From Streptomyces mangrovi (GTDB taxonomy: Bacteria > Actinomycetota > Actinomycetes > Streptomycetales > Streptomycetaceae): DNA of 38,438 nucleotides. The notes beneath the pieces are model-generated. The model was not told the origin of the DNA, did no database searches, and saw nothing but the letters and a program-made list of their open reading frames with translations. Where the stretch lies: positions 1 to 38,438 of the forward strand of contig NZ_FOSG01000033.1 of the NCBI RefSeq assembly GCF_900114215.1, written 5' to 3'. Shown one piece after another: positions 14,812-22,038 of the stretch (within the stretch, counting starts at the first letter, position 1; each line of letters starts with the position of its first letter). Position numbers and translations under genes: made by a program.

Positions 14812-14847
14812 TTGACAGCATCCTGTCGAAGTGACAGCATGTTGTCA
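14812..14847. promoter_or_regulatory. Two tandem dyads in the GntR / DJ-1 divergent promoter
   Basis: TGACA-GCATCC-TGTCG (14813-14828) and TGACA-GCATGT-TGTCA (14832-14847) are spaced 19 bp centre to centre. The first overlaps a plus-strand TTGACA -35 (14812-14817). Binding by either the GntR or the MarR protein would cover both promoters. Confidence 0.6.
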
Positions 14848-14882
14848 TAAGCGCCCCGGCGATCGGCTCCGAGGAGAGCGCC

Positions 14883-15494
14883 ATGGAACGCAGGACCGTG
14901 CACGTCGCCGTCTACGACACCTTCGCCGACTGGGAGATCCCCTACGCCACCACCGCCCTGACCGGCGCCGGACACCGTGTGGTGTACGTCGGCGAGAGCG
15001 GCGAGCCCGTGATCAGCATGGGCGGCATGCAGGTGTCGCCCGGCCTGTCCGTCGCCGACCTGCGGCCCGCCGAGAGCGCGCTGCTGATCCTGCCGGGAGC
15101 GGACGCCTGGGAGAAGGTGCTCCCGCCCTTCGCCGCGGCCGCCCGCGCCTTCCTGGAGGCCAAAGTGCCCGTGGCGGCCATCTGCGGGGCCGTGACCGGG
15201 CTGGCGAAGGAGGGGCTGCTCGACGACCGCCCCCACACCGGCGCCGCCGCCGAGGTGCTGGCCGCCACCGGCTACCGGGGCGGCGGCCACTACCGCGAGA
15301 CCGACGCCTGCGCCGACGGGGACCTGATCACCGCCGGACCCACCGAGCCGGTGGCGTTCGCCCGCGAGATCCTGGCCCGGCTGGAGGTGTACCCGCCAAA
15401 GGTGCTGGACGCCTGGTTCCGGCTGTTCCGGCACTCCGACGCGAGCGCCTACGGGGTGCTGGCGGCCCATGAGGGCGCGAGCGGGGCGGCGTGA
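14883..15494 (+). CDS. DJ-1/PfpI-family protein (class I glutamine-amidotransferase-like)
   Basis: A 203-residue cytoplasmic protein of the DJ-1/PfpI superfamily, which includes chaperones, glyoxalases, peptidases and amidases. The ATG has a GAGGAGAG site upstream. The N-terminus is VHVAVYDTFADWEIPY. The nucleophile elbow VAAICGAVTGLAKEG places the reactive Cys at about residue 101, and GLLDDRPHTG follows, as in DJ-1/ThiJ-like members. Glu18 in the first loop could be the acid partner. The stop overlaps the start of the MarR gene (GTGA), so the two are co-made. The specific reaction cannot be assigned. Confidence 0.9.
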   Translation: MERRTVHVAVYDTFADWEIPYATTALTGAGHRVVYVGESGEPVISMGGMQVSPGLSVADLRPAESALLILPGADAWEKVLPPFAAAARAFLEAKVPVAAICGAVTGLAKEGLLDDRPHTGAAAEVLAATGYRGGGHYRETDACADGDLITAGPTEPVAFAREILARLEVYPPKVLDAWFRLFRHSDASAYGVLAAHEGASGAA

Positions 15495-15964
15495 GCGCCC
15501 ACGAGCTGCTGTCGGACACGGCACCGGCCGTCTTCCGGCTGAACGGGCAGTTCCTGTCCGCCGCCGAGCGGCTGGCCCGGCCCGCCGGGCTGACCGCCGC
15601 CTGGTGGCAGGTGCTCGGCGCGGTGCTGCGCGAGCCGCTGCCGGTGGCCGGCATAGCCCGCGCCATGGGCGTCACCCGGCAGAGCGTGCAGCGCGTGGCG
15701 GACCTGCTGGTCGAGCGCGGCCTGGCGGTGTACGAGCCCAACCCCGCGCACCGCCGCGCCAAACTGCTCGCCCCCACCGGGGAGGGCCGTGCGGCGGTGG
15801 ACCGGATCACCCCCGGCCACGCGGAGTTCGCCGCGCGGCTGGGCGAGGCGCTGGGCGGCGAGGAGGCCTTCGCCGAGGTGCGCGACGCGCTGGAGCGGCT
15901 GTCGAAGGCGCTGGACGGCCTGGAGGCGCCGGGCGCGGACGGCACCGGCCCGACGGGGATGTGA
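15491..15964 (+). CDS. MarR-family transcriptional regulator
   Basis: A 157-residue winged-helix regulator coupled to the DJ-1-like gene by a GTGA overlap. The helix-turn-helix is LPVAGIARAMGVTRQSVQRVADLLVERGLAVYEPNPAHRRAKLLAPT, with the wing at NPAHRRAKLL; helices on both sides form the dimer interface. The C-terminus is a short disordered tail. MarR proteins commonly respond to phenolics or reactive species by derepressing the adjacent gene, which fits a DJ-1 partner. The dyads at 14813-14847 are possible targets. Confidence 0.92.
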   Translation: MSAHELLSDTAPAVFRLNGQFLSAAERLARPAGLTAAWWQVLGAVLREPLPVAGIARAMGVTRQSVQRVADLLVERGLAVYEPNPAHRRAKLLAPTGEGRAAVDRITPGHAEFAARLGEALGGEEAFAEVRDALERLSKALDGLEAPGADGTGPTGM

Positions 15965-15975
15965 GCGCGGGGCCG

Positions 15976-16019
15976 CGCATCGGCCCACGCATCGGTCCAC
16001 GCATCGGTCCACGCATCGG
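15976..16019 (+). repeat. 12-bp tandem repeat, 3.7 copies
   Basis: The unit CGCATCGGYCCA starts at 15976, 15988, 16000 and 16012, just after the MarR stop. The last copy runs into the terminator stem at 16015. Confidence 0.85.
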
Positions 16020-16053
16020 GGGCCGCGCCGTCGAGTACGGCGCGGCCCCCGAT
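16015..16053. terminator. Bidirectional terminator between the MarR gene and purA
   Basis: A perfect 17-bp stem (16015-16031 with 16037-16053) with a CGAGT loop lies between convergent genes. Further toward purA there is a direct repeat CAGGTTTCCCC. Confidence 0.85.
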
Positions 16054-16122
16054 GGGTGCGGTCGGCGGGAAGGGCCCCGGCCGGAGTTCCCCGGTCAGGT
16101 TTCCCCAGGCAGGTTTCCCCGG

Positions 16123-17406
16123 TCAGAGGAACGAGTTGATCTGGATCGTCTCGTCCCGGCCCGGGCCGACGCCGATGGCGGAGACCGGCGCGCCCGACAT
16201 CTCCTCCAGCGCCTTCACATAGGCCTGCGCGTTCTTCGGCAGGTCGGAGAACTCCTTGGCCCCCGAGATGTCCTCGGACCAGCCCGGCAGCATCTCGTAG
16301 ACCGGCTCGGCGTGGTGGAAGTCGGTCTGGTTGTAGGGCAGCTCGGTGACCCGCCGGCCGTCGATCTCGTAGGCGACGCAGACCGGGATGCTCTCCCAGC
16401 CGGTGAGCACGTCCAGCTTGGTGAGGAAGAAGTCGGTGAGCCCGTTGACGCGGGTGGCGTACCGGGCGATCACCGCGTCGAACCAGCCGCAGCGCCGGTC
16501 GCGGCCGGTGGTGACACCGCGCTCGCCGCCGATGGTGCGCAGCTTCTCGCCGTCCTCGTCGAACAGCTCGGTCGGGAACGGCCCGGCACCCACGCGGGTG
16601 GTGTACGCCTTGAGGATGCCGATGACCCGGTCGATCCTCGTCGGGCCCACCCCCGCGCCGGTGCAGGCGCCGCCGGCCGTCGGGTTGGAGGAGGTCACGA
16701 AGGGGTAGGTGCCGTGGTCCACGTCCAGCAGCGTGCCCTGACCGCCCTCGAAGAGGACGACCTTGTCCTGATCGAGCGCGTCGTTGAGCAGCAGGGTGGT
16801 GTCGCAGACGTAGCCGCGCAGCGCGTCCGCGTAGCCGAGCAGTTCCTCGACCACCTCCTCCACGGCGATGGCCCGGCGGTTGTAGAGCTTGGCGAGGATC
16901 TGGTTCTTCTGGTCGAGGGCCGCCTCGACCTTCTGCGTCAGGATCGACTCGTCGAAGAGGTCCTGGACGCGGATGCCCACGCGGTTGATCTTGTCCGCGT
17001 ACGTCGGGCCGATGCCGCGGCCGGTGGTGCCGATCCTGCGCTTGCCCAGGAAGCGCTCGGTCACCTTGTCCATCGTGGTGTGGTACGGCGTGATCAGGTG
17101 CGCATTGCCGCTGATCAGCAGCTTGGACGTGTCCACGCCGCGCTCTTCGAGCCCGCTCAGCTCGGAGAGCAGGACCGCCGGATCCACCACGACGCCGTTT
17201 CCGATCACCGGGACGCAGCCCGGGGAGAGGATGCCGGAGGGGAGGAGGTGGAGCGCGTACTTCTGGTCGCCGACGACGACCGTGTGGCCGGCGTTGTTGC
17301 CGCCCTGGTAGCGCACCACGTAGTCCACCGAGCCACCGAGCAGGTCGGTGGCCTTCCCCTTGCCTTCATCACCCCACTGAGCGCCGAGCAGCACGAGTGC
17401 GGGCAC
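16123..17406 (-). CDS. purA: Adenylosuccinate synthetase
   Basis: A 427-residue GTP-dependent enzyme that joins IMP and aspartate to adenylosuccinate, the first committed step to AMP. Family motifs are LLGAQWGDEGKGKATDLL (P-loop), QGGNNAGHTVV, IGTTGRGIGPTYADK, EGGQGTLLDVDHGTYPFVTSSNPT and GVGPGRDETI near the C-terminus. The GTG at 17406 gives the family length; GGAAGGGG lies upstream, and longer forms add junk residues. It is monocistronic, with a terminator after it and a 5' leader of about 135 nt if the TAATCT at 17547-17552 is the -10. Confidence 0.97.
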   Translation of the reverse strand: MPALVLLGAQWGDEGKGKATDLLGGSVDYVVRYQGGNNAGHTVVVGDQKYALHLLPSGILSPGCVPVIGNGVVVDPAVLLSELSGLEERGVDTSKLLISGNAHLITPYHTTMDKVTERFLGKRRIGTTGRGIGPTYADKINRVGIRVQDLFDESILTQKVEAALDQKNQILAKLYNRRAIAVEEVVEELLGYADALRGYVCDTTLLLNDALDQDKVVLFEGGQGTLLDVDHGTYPFVTSSNPTAGGACTGAGVGPTRIDRVIGILKAYTTRVGAGPFPTELFDEDGEKLRTIGGERGVTTGRDRRCGWFDAVIARYATRVNGLTDFFLTKLDVLTGWESIPVCVAYEIDGRRVTELPYNQTDFHHAEPVYEMLPGWSEDISGAKEFSDLPKNAQAYVKALEEMSGAPVSAIGVGPGRDETIQINSFL

Positions 17407-17710
17407 AGGCGTACACCCCTTCCGGCCGGGGCATGTCCAACGTGCGTGTCGGCCGTGAACCGGACGCGCTGACAAGAACCGTCGGACCGGTGCCCCGAAT
17501 CGACGAAACCCCTGGCCGCAACAGCGACAGGGGCTCTTGCACCGAGAGATTACCGGACTCCTCCGACGGGAGGCGAACGCGACGACCCCCGGCCGCACCC
17601 CCGCCGATCCCGCCGTCCGTACCCACCACAGCCAACTCCCGTCCGCGGCCGCCGATTCCGGCCGCCCCCGGTGGCCGCAGGCGGCCGGGACGACCTAAGG
17701 AAGGACCGAG
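17407..17710. other. purA: Divergent intergenic region between purA and the DAGK-like gene
   Basis: This 304-bp region has no gene. On the minus strand TAATCT (17547-17552) is a candidate purA -10. The inferred leader contains an inverted repeat CCCCTG/CAGGGG (17509-17514 with 17528-17533) that could form a hairpin. Whether that hairpin is regulatory is unknown; no known purine riboswitch is recognisable. The plus-strand gene has AAGGAAGGA before its start. Confidence 0.45.
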
Positions 17711-18577
17711 GTGCCGGTTCCGCATCCACTGCTCGTGCTCGTCGACCCCCTCGCCCGCCGTACGGACGGGGAGTCCGTACGGATCGCCAGGGACGTACTG
17801 GCCGCGGGCTCCCCCGGAGTGAAGGTGTGCCTGCCGGACGGCCCCGAGGAGGCCGCGCGGGCGCTGGCCCGCCGGGGCCGCCGACGCCCGGTGGTGATAG
17901 GGGACGACCGGGCGCTGCTGCGGGCGGTGCGGCTGCTGCACCTGGAACGCGGGCTGGCGCACTGCGCGCTGTCGGTGGTGCCGGTGGGGCGGCCGGGATC
18001 GGTGGCGCTGACCGGGACGCTGGGGGTGCCGCTGGACGCGGTGCGGGCGGCGCGGACGGTGCTGGAGGGCCGGGAGAGACGCTTCGACCTGCTGATAGAC
18101 GACAGCGGCGGGGTGGTGCTGGGGGACCTGCGCATCCCGCCGCTGCACGGGGAACGGGAGCGGCGGGGCGAACCGGGCGGTCCGTCGCGCGGGCCGCTGG
18201 GCCGCTGCCGCTCCCTGGTGCGCACTCTGGCCCGGCCCGCGCCCGGCCCCGGGGCGGCACGGCTGCGCGTCGAGGCCGACGGGGTGCTGCTGACCGACCT
18301 CGACAGCCCGGTGGAGCGGGTCTCGCTCACCCCGGGCGGCGGTCTGGTGGACGTGGTCGTGCGGCGGCGCCCGGAGGACGGCCCGGTGCGGGCGCGGGCC
18401 CGCACGGTCACGGTCTCGGGGCCGCACTTCCGCTACCGCGCCGACGCGGTGGTCTCCGGTCCCGTCCTCACCCGCACCTGGACGGCGCACCCCTCGGCGC
18501 TGCGCCTGACCGTGCCGCCGGCCGACCCTCCGGTCGTGCCGCCGGGCGTACCGCCCCAGCGGCCCTCGCCCGCCTGA
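17711..18577 (+). CDS. Diacylglycerol-kinase-like protein, catalytic motifs degenerate
   Basis: A 288-residue protein starting at GTG after AAGGAAGGA. Its fold order resembles the DAGK/lipid-kinase catalytic domain. It runs from an N-terminal strand PHPLLVLVDPLARR through RRPVVIGDDRALLRAVRLL, where active enzymes have GGDGTxxEV, to LSVVPVGRPGSVALTGTLGVPLD, where they have PxGTGNDxAR. A C-terminal beta-sandwich follows, with RFDLLIDD, ARLRVEADGVLLTDLDSP and a Pro-rich end. Both the GGDGT and GTGND nucleotide motifs are missing, so kinase activity is doubtful. It may be a lipid-binding or regulatory pseudoenzyme, and the family link rests on pattern only. Confidence 0.7.
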   Translation: MPVPHPLLVLVDPLARRTDGESVRIARDVLAAGSPGVKVCLPDGPEEAARALARRGRRRPVVIGDDRALLRAVRLLHLERGLAHCALSVVPVGRPGSVALTGTLGVPLDAVRAARTVLEGRERRFDLLIDDSGGVVLGDLRIPPLHGERERRGEPGGPSRGPLGRCRSLVRTLARPAPGPGAARLRVEADGVLLTDLDSPVERVSLTPGGGLVDVVVRRRPEDGPVRARARTVTVSGPHFRYRADAVVSGPVLTRTWTAHPSALRLTVPPADPPVVPPGVPPQRPSPA

Positions 18578-18625
18578 GGCCGCCCCGGGTTCCCGGGAGC
18601 CGGGCGGGCGCACCGGCCGGGCGCC

Positions 18626-19180
18626 TCAGGAGGGTGCGGAGTCCCCGCCGTGGGCGGCCTCGCGGTGGGCGTGCCAGCGGTCCAGCATCATGGCCAGCTC
18701 CCGCCGTATGAAGTCGAAGAACTCCGCCGTCTCGGCTATGCGGCGGCCCGCCGGGGTGTCGGGGCCGACGGCCTTGAGGCCCTGGTCGAAGGTGGCACTC
18801 CAGCGCCCGAGCAGCGCGTCGCGGTCGGTCATCGCCTCGTACCAGGCGTCCGCGTGCACCCGGTAGCGCTCCCGGCGCGAGCCCGGTTCCCGTTCGCGGG
18901 TGACCAGATGGACCTGGGAGAGGTAGCGGATGGCGCCGGAGACGGCGGCCGGGCTGATCCGCAGGCGCTCGGAGAGCTCGGCGGAGCCGAGGGTGCCGGA
19001 GTCCTCGGTCAGCAGGCAGGCGAAGACCCGCGAGGCCATGCGCTGCATGCCCGCCTCGGTCAGCTCGGCGGCGAAACGCTCGACGAACTCGGCGACCTCG
19101 GGGCCGTAGGGCCGCGTGTGCGGGCCGACGGCCCGCTCACTCGACTCGTTCGGCTCGTTCGGCTGTTCACTCACCACCAC
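18626..19180 (-). CDS. GbsR/MarR-type transcriptional regulator
   Basis: A 184-residue winged-helix repressor-like protein. The DNA-binding part is FVERFAAELTEAGMQRMASRVFACLLTEDSGTLGSAELSERLRISPAAVSGAIRYLSQVHLVTREREPGSRRERYRVH. The wing and length fit GbsR-like MarR proteins that control ABC exporters. The C-terminal helices (FFDFIRRELAMMLDRWHAHRE) probably dimerise. I chose the GTG at 19180 because GGAAGG lies 9 nt upstream; an ATG at 19189 abuts that site and GTGs at 19177 and 19174 are also possible. It is divergent from an ABC exporter whose -10 is covered by a palindrome, presumably its operator. Confidence 0.88.
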   Translation of the reverse strand: MVVSEQPNEPNESSERAVGPHTRPYGPEVAEFVERFAAELTEAGMQRMASRVFACLLTEDSGTLGSAELSERLRISPAAVSGAIRYLSQVHLVTREREPGSRRERYRVHADAWYEAMTDRDALLGRWSATFDQGLKAVGPDTPAGRRIAETAEFFDFIRRELAMMLDRWHAHREAAHGGDSAPS

Positions 19181-19240
19181 GGGCCCCATCCTTCCAGGCC
19201 ACGAGCGCCTGGGCCATCCTGGCCGTTTTCTGTCTTCACA

Positions 19241-19258
19241 AATTTCTGAAATTAGAGT
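19241..19258 (+). promoter_or_regulatory. Palindromic operator overlapping the -10 of the exporter operon
   Basis: AATTTC-T-GAAATT (19241-19253) is a perfect 6-bp-arm palindrome in an A+T-rich patch. Its last base begins TAGAGT (19253-19258), the likely -10. Transcription would start about 5 nt before the ATG at 19271, so the mRNA is nearly leaderless. A repressor on this site would block the box directly. Confidence 0.6.
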
Positions 19259-19270
19259 AACTTCGCAGGC

Positions 19271-20227
19271 ATGACCAAGGCAACCACCGCCATCTCGGTC
19301 TCCGGTCTCGTGAAGACCTTCGGCCGCACCCGTGCGCTCGACGGACTCGACCTGCACGTCGAGACCGGCGAGGTCCACGGCTTCCTCGGGCCCAACGGCT
19401 CGGGGAAGTCCACCACCATCCGCGTCCTGCTGGGCCTGCTGCGCGCCGACTCCGGCACCACCCGGCTGCTGGACGGCGACCCCTGGCGGGACGCCGTCGA
19501 ACTCCACCGCCGCGTCGCCTACGTGCCCGGCGACGTGACCCTGTGGCGCAACCTCTCCGGGGGCGAGGTCATCGACCTCTACGGGCGGCTGCGCGGCGGG
19601 CTCGACACCCGGCGCCGCGGCGAGCTGCTGGAGCGCTTCGAGCTCGACCCCACCAAGAAGGGCCGCACCTACTCCAAGGGCAACCGGCAGAAGGTCGCCC
19701 TCGTCGCCGCCTTCGCCTCCGACGTGGAGCTGCTGATCCTGGACGAACCGACCTCCGGGCTCGACCCGCTGATGGAGGGGGTCTTCCGGGACTGCGTCGC
19801 CGAGGAGCGCGACCGGGGACGGACGGTGCTGCTGTCCAGCCACATCCTCAGCGAGGTCGAGGCGCTGTGCGACCGGGTGAGCATCATCCGCCGGGGCGTC
19901 ACCGTCGAGAGCGGGTCGCTCACCGACCTGCGGCACCTGACCCGCACCTCCGTCAGCGCGGAGCTGGCGGACGAGCCGGACGGGCTGTCCGGCCTGCCCG
20001 GCGTCCACGACCTGTCCGTGCGGGGCCGCCGGGTGCGGCTCCAGGTGGACACCGACAAGCTGGACGGTGTGCTGCGGCGGCTCGCGGAGACCGGCGTGCG
20101 GAGCCTGACCAGCACCCCGCCCACCCTGGAGGAGCTCTTTCTGCGGCACTACCAGGACGAGCCGGGGAAGCCGGGGGGCCTTGGGAACGGCGCCGCGGCC
20201 GACGGCGAGGAGGTCGTGGCGTCATGA
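19271..20227 (+). CDS. ABC exporter ATP-binding protein
   Basis: A 318-residue ATPase for the permease downstream. Walker A GPNGSGKST is at about 41-49. The signature is the unusual YSKGNRQKVALVAAF instead of LSGGQ. Walker B is LLILDEPTSGLDPLM and the H-loop is SSHILSEVEALCDR. The C-terminal ~100 residues are the accessory domain common in antibiotic exporters. There is no clear ribosome site; the promoter box at 19253-19258 suggests a nearly leaderless transcript. The stop overlaps the permease ATG (ATGA). The divergent GbsR/MarR gene suggests ligand-induced export; the substrate is unknown. Confidence 0.94.
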   Translation: MTKATTAISVSGLVKTFGRTRALDGLDLHVETGEVHGFLGPNGSGKSTTIRVLLGLLRADSGTTRLLDGDPWRDAVELHRRVAYVPGDVTLWRNLSGGEVIDLYGRLRGGLDTRRRGELLERFELDPTKKGRTYSKGNRQKVALVAAFASDVELLILDEPTSGLDPLMEGVFRDCVAEERDRGRTVLLSSHILSEVEALCDRVSIIRRGVTVESGSLTDLRHLTRTSVSAELADEPDGLSGLPGVHDLSVRGRRVRLQVDTDKLDGVLRRLAETGVRSLTSTPPTLEELFLRHYQDEPGKPGGLGNGAAADGEEVVAS

Positions 20228-21861
20228 CCGCCGTCGCCCAGCCGGCGGCGGCCGCCCGCCGCGACGGCTCCCGCCGCGACCTGGCCGGCACCGGCACGCT
20301 GCTGCGGCTCGCGCTGCGCCGCGACCGTGTGCTGATCCCGGTGTGGGTCCTGCTGCTGACCGTGCTCGCCGTGCAGAACGCCGCGGCGGTCGAGCAGTTC
20401 TACCCCACCGCCGCCGAACGCGCCGAACTGGTCGCCTCGATGAACGCCAACACCTCGATGCGCGCGGTGTACGGCCCGGCCTTCAGCAGTTCCCTGGGCG
20501 GTCTGGCCGTCTGGGAGATGCTCACCATCGGCAGCGTGCTCATCGCCATCATGAGCATGATCATCGTGGTGCGGCACACCCGCGAGGAGGAGGAGACCGG
20601 CCGCCAGGAGCTGATCTCCGCCGCGATGGTGGGCCGCCGCGCCCCTCTCACCTCCGCCCTGCTGGCCGCGGCGATCGCGAACTCGGCCGTCGCCGCCCTC
20701 GTCGCGCTCGGCCTGACGGGCGTCGGACTGCCCGCGGGCGGATCACTGGTCACCGGGCTCGCCCTGGGCGGCACCGGACTGGTCTTCGCCGCGGTCGCCG
20801 CCCTGGCCGCGCAGCTCACCGAGAGCGCCCGGCTCGCCAAGGGGCTGACCGGCGCCGTACTGGGCGCCGCCTTCGTGCTGCGGGCCGCCGGGGACTCCGG
20901 CACCACCGACGGCTCCTCCCCACTGGCCTGGGCCTCCCCACTGGCCTGGGCGCGCAACGCACGGCCGTTCGCCGATGAACGGCCCTGGGTGCTGCTGCTG
21001 TCCCTGGGCCTGGCGGCGGCGGTCACGGCCGCCGCGTACGAGCTGGCCGGGCGGCGCGACATCGGCGCGAGCTTCCTGGCCACCCGGCCCGGACCGGCCG
21101 CCGGCCGGATCAACGGCCCCTACGGACTGGCCTGGCGGCTCCAGCGCGGCTCGCTGCTGGGCTGGGGCACCGGACTGGTGCTCGCGGGGCTGGTCTTCGG
21201 CGCCATGGCCGAGGGGGCGGGCGACCTGCTCGGCGACAACGAGCAGAGCCGCGAGATCATCGAGCGGATGGGCGGCGCCTCGGGCATCACCGACGCCTTC
21301 CTCGCCGCCATGGCCGGGCTGTTCGGCATGATCACCGCGGTCTACGCGGTGGGCGCGGTCCTGCGGATGCGCGGCGAGGAGACCTCCGAGCGCGCCGAGC
21401 CGATCCTGGCCGGCGCGGTGCCCCGGCTGCGCTGGGCGGCCGGCCATCTGCTCTTCGCCTTCGCCGGATCGGCCGTCCTGCTCGCTGCCTGCGGTCTGGC
21501 CATGGGGGCGGGCTACGGACTGGCCGCCGGGGAGCCGGGTGCGGTGTGGCGGGTGACCGGCGCGGTCCTCGCGCAGGCGCCGGCGGTGTGGGCGCTCGCC
21601 GCGGTGGCGGTGCTGCTCCTGGGCGCCGTGCCCGGGGCGGCCGCGGCGGCGTGGGGGCTGGTCGGCGGCGCGCTCGTCATCGGCTGGCTCGGCCCCGCGC
21701 TGGACCTGCCCCGGGCGGTCATGAACCTCACCCCGTTCACGCATCTGCCCAAGCTGCCGGGCGGGGATCCGGCCGCGGCGCCGTACCTGTGGATACTGCT
21801 GGCCGCGGCGGTGCTGACGGCGGCGGGGCTCGCCGCGTTCCGCCGCCGCGACATCGGCTGA
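20224..21861 (+). CDS. ABC exporter permease with two related halves
   Basis: A 545-residue integral membrane protein with about twelve spans, coupled to the ATPase by ATGA overlap. The two halves are related: RHTREEEETGRQELISAAMVGRR before the third span of the first half corresponds to RMRGEETSERAEPILAGAVPRLR in the second half. It is thus an internally duplicated ABC-2 permease, typical of actinobacterial multidrug/antibiotic exporters that use one ATPase. Residues around 231-242 contain SPLAWA twice, from an exact 18-bp duplication in the loop between the halves. The ending AAFRRRDIG and the internal GRRDIGASFL repeat the same motif. Confidence 0.92.
   Translation: MTAVAQPAAAARRDGSRRDLAGTGTLLRLALRRDRVLIPVWVLLLTVLAVQNAAAVEQFYPTAAERAELVASMNANTSMRAVYGPAFSSSLGGLAVWEMLTIGSVLIAIMSMIIVVRHTREEEETGRQELISAAMVGRRAPLTSALLAAAIANSAVAALVALGLTGVGLPAGGSLVTGLALGGTGLVFAAVAALAAQLTESARLAKGLTGAVLGAAFVLRAAGDSGTTDGSSPLAWASPLAWARNARPFADERPWVLLLSLGLAAAVTAAAYELAGRRDIGASFLATRPGPAAGRINGPYGLAWRLQRGSLLGWGTGLVLAGLVFGAMAEGAGDLLGDNEQSREIIERMGGASGITDAFLAAMAGLFGMITAVYAVGAVLRMRGEETSERAEPILAGAVPRLRWAAGHLLFAFAGSAVLLAACGLAMGAGYGLAAGEPGAVWRVTGAVLAQAPAVWALAAVAVLLLGAVPGAAAAAWGLVGGALVIGWLGPALDLPRAVMNLTPFTHLPKLPGGDPAAAPYLWILLAAAVLTAAGLAAFRRRDIG
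20916..20951 (+). repeat. Exact 18-bp tandem duplication inside the permease gene
   Basis: CTCCCCACTGGCCTGGGC occurs at 20916-20933 and again at 20934-20951. It keeps the frame and adds six residues to a loop. Confidence 0.9.
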
Positions 21862-21876
21862 GGCACCGGCGGGGCA

Positions 21877-21920
21877 CCGTACGGGGCGGGCCGGGCCGGG
21901 GCCCGTTCCGCCCCGTACGG
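21877..21920 (+). terminator. Hairpin terminator of the exporter operon
   Basis: A perfect 13-bp inverted repeat, CCGTACGGGGCGG (21877-21889) with 21908-21920, lies 15 nt after the permease stop. A third partial copy of CCGTACGGGGC follows near 21930. Confidence 0.8.
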
Positions 21921-22038
21921 CCCGTTCCGCCGTACGGGGCAGCCGCGTCATCCCCTCGCACCAACCGGGGATGCGGGGCGGCGGGGACGCTGCTCGCATG
22001 GGGGCGACGTGCACCCGAACGCAGCGGAGGTCGCCGCC

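Noticed and set aside
12557..15964. Anti-phage defence island around the SLATT-like gene
   Set aside because: No nucleotidyltransferase, SLOG, nuclease or TIR protein is adjacent; the neighbours are ordinary regulators and a DJ-1 protein.
15976..16019. Possible CRISPR repeats
   Set aside because: The 12-bp units are directly adjacent with no spacers and there are no cas genes; they are a simple tandem repeat.
17509..17533. Purine riboswitch in the purA leader
   Set aside because: Only a short CCCCTG/CAGGGG inverted repeat is present; the three-way junction and conserved core of a purine riboswitch are not seen.
22009..22038. Earlier start of the secreted protein (MHPNAAEVAA)
   Set aside because: The GGAGG site lies inside this segment and points to the ATG at 22039, and the extra residues would precede the signal-peptide n-region.
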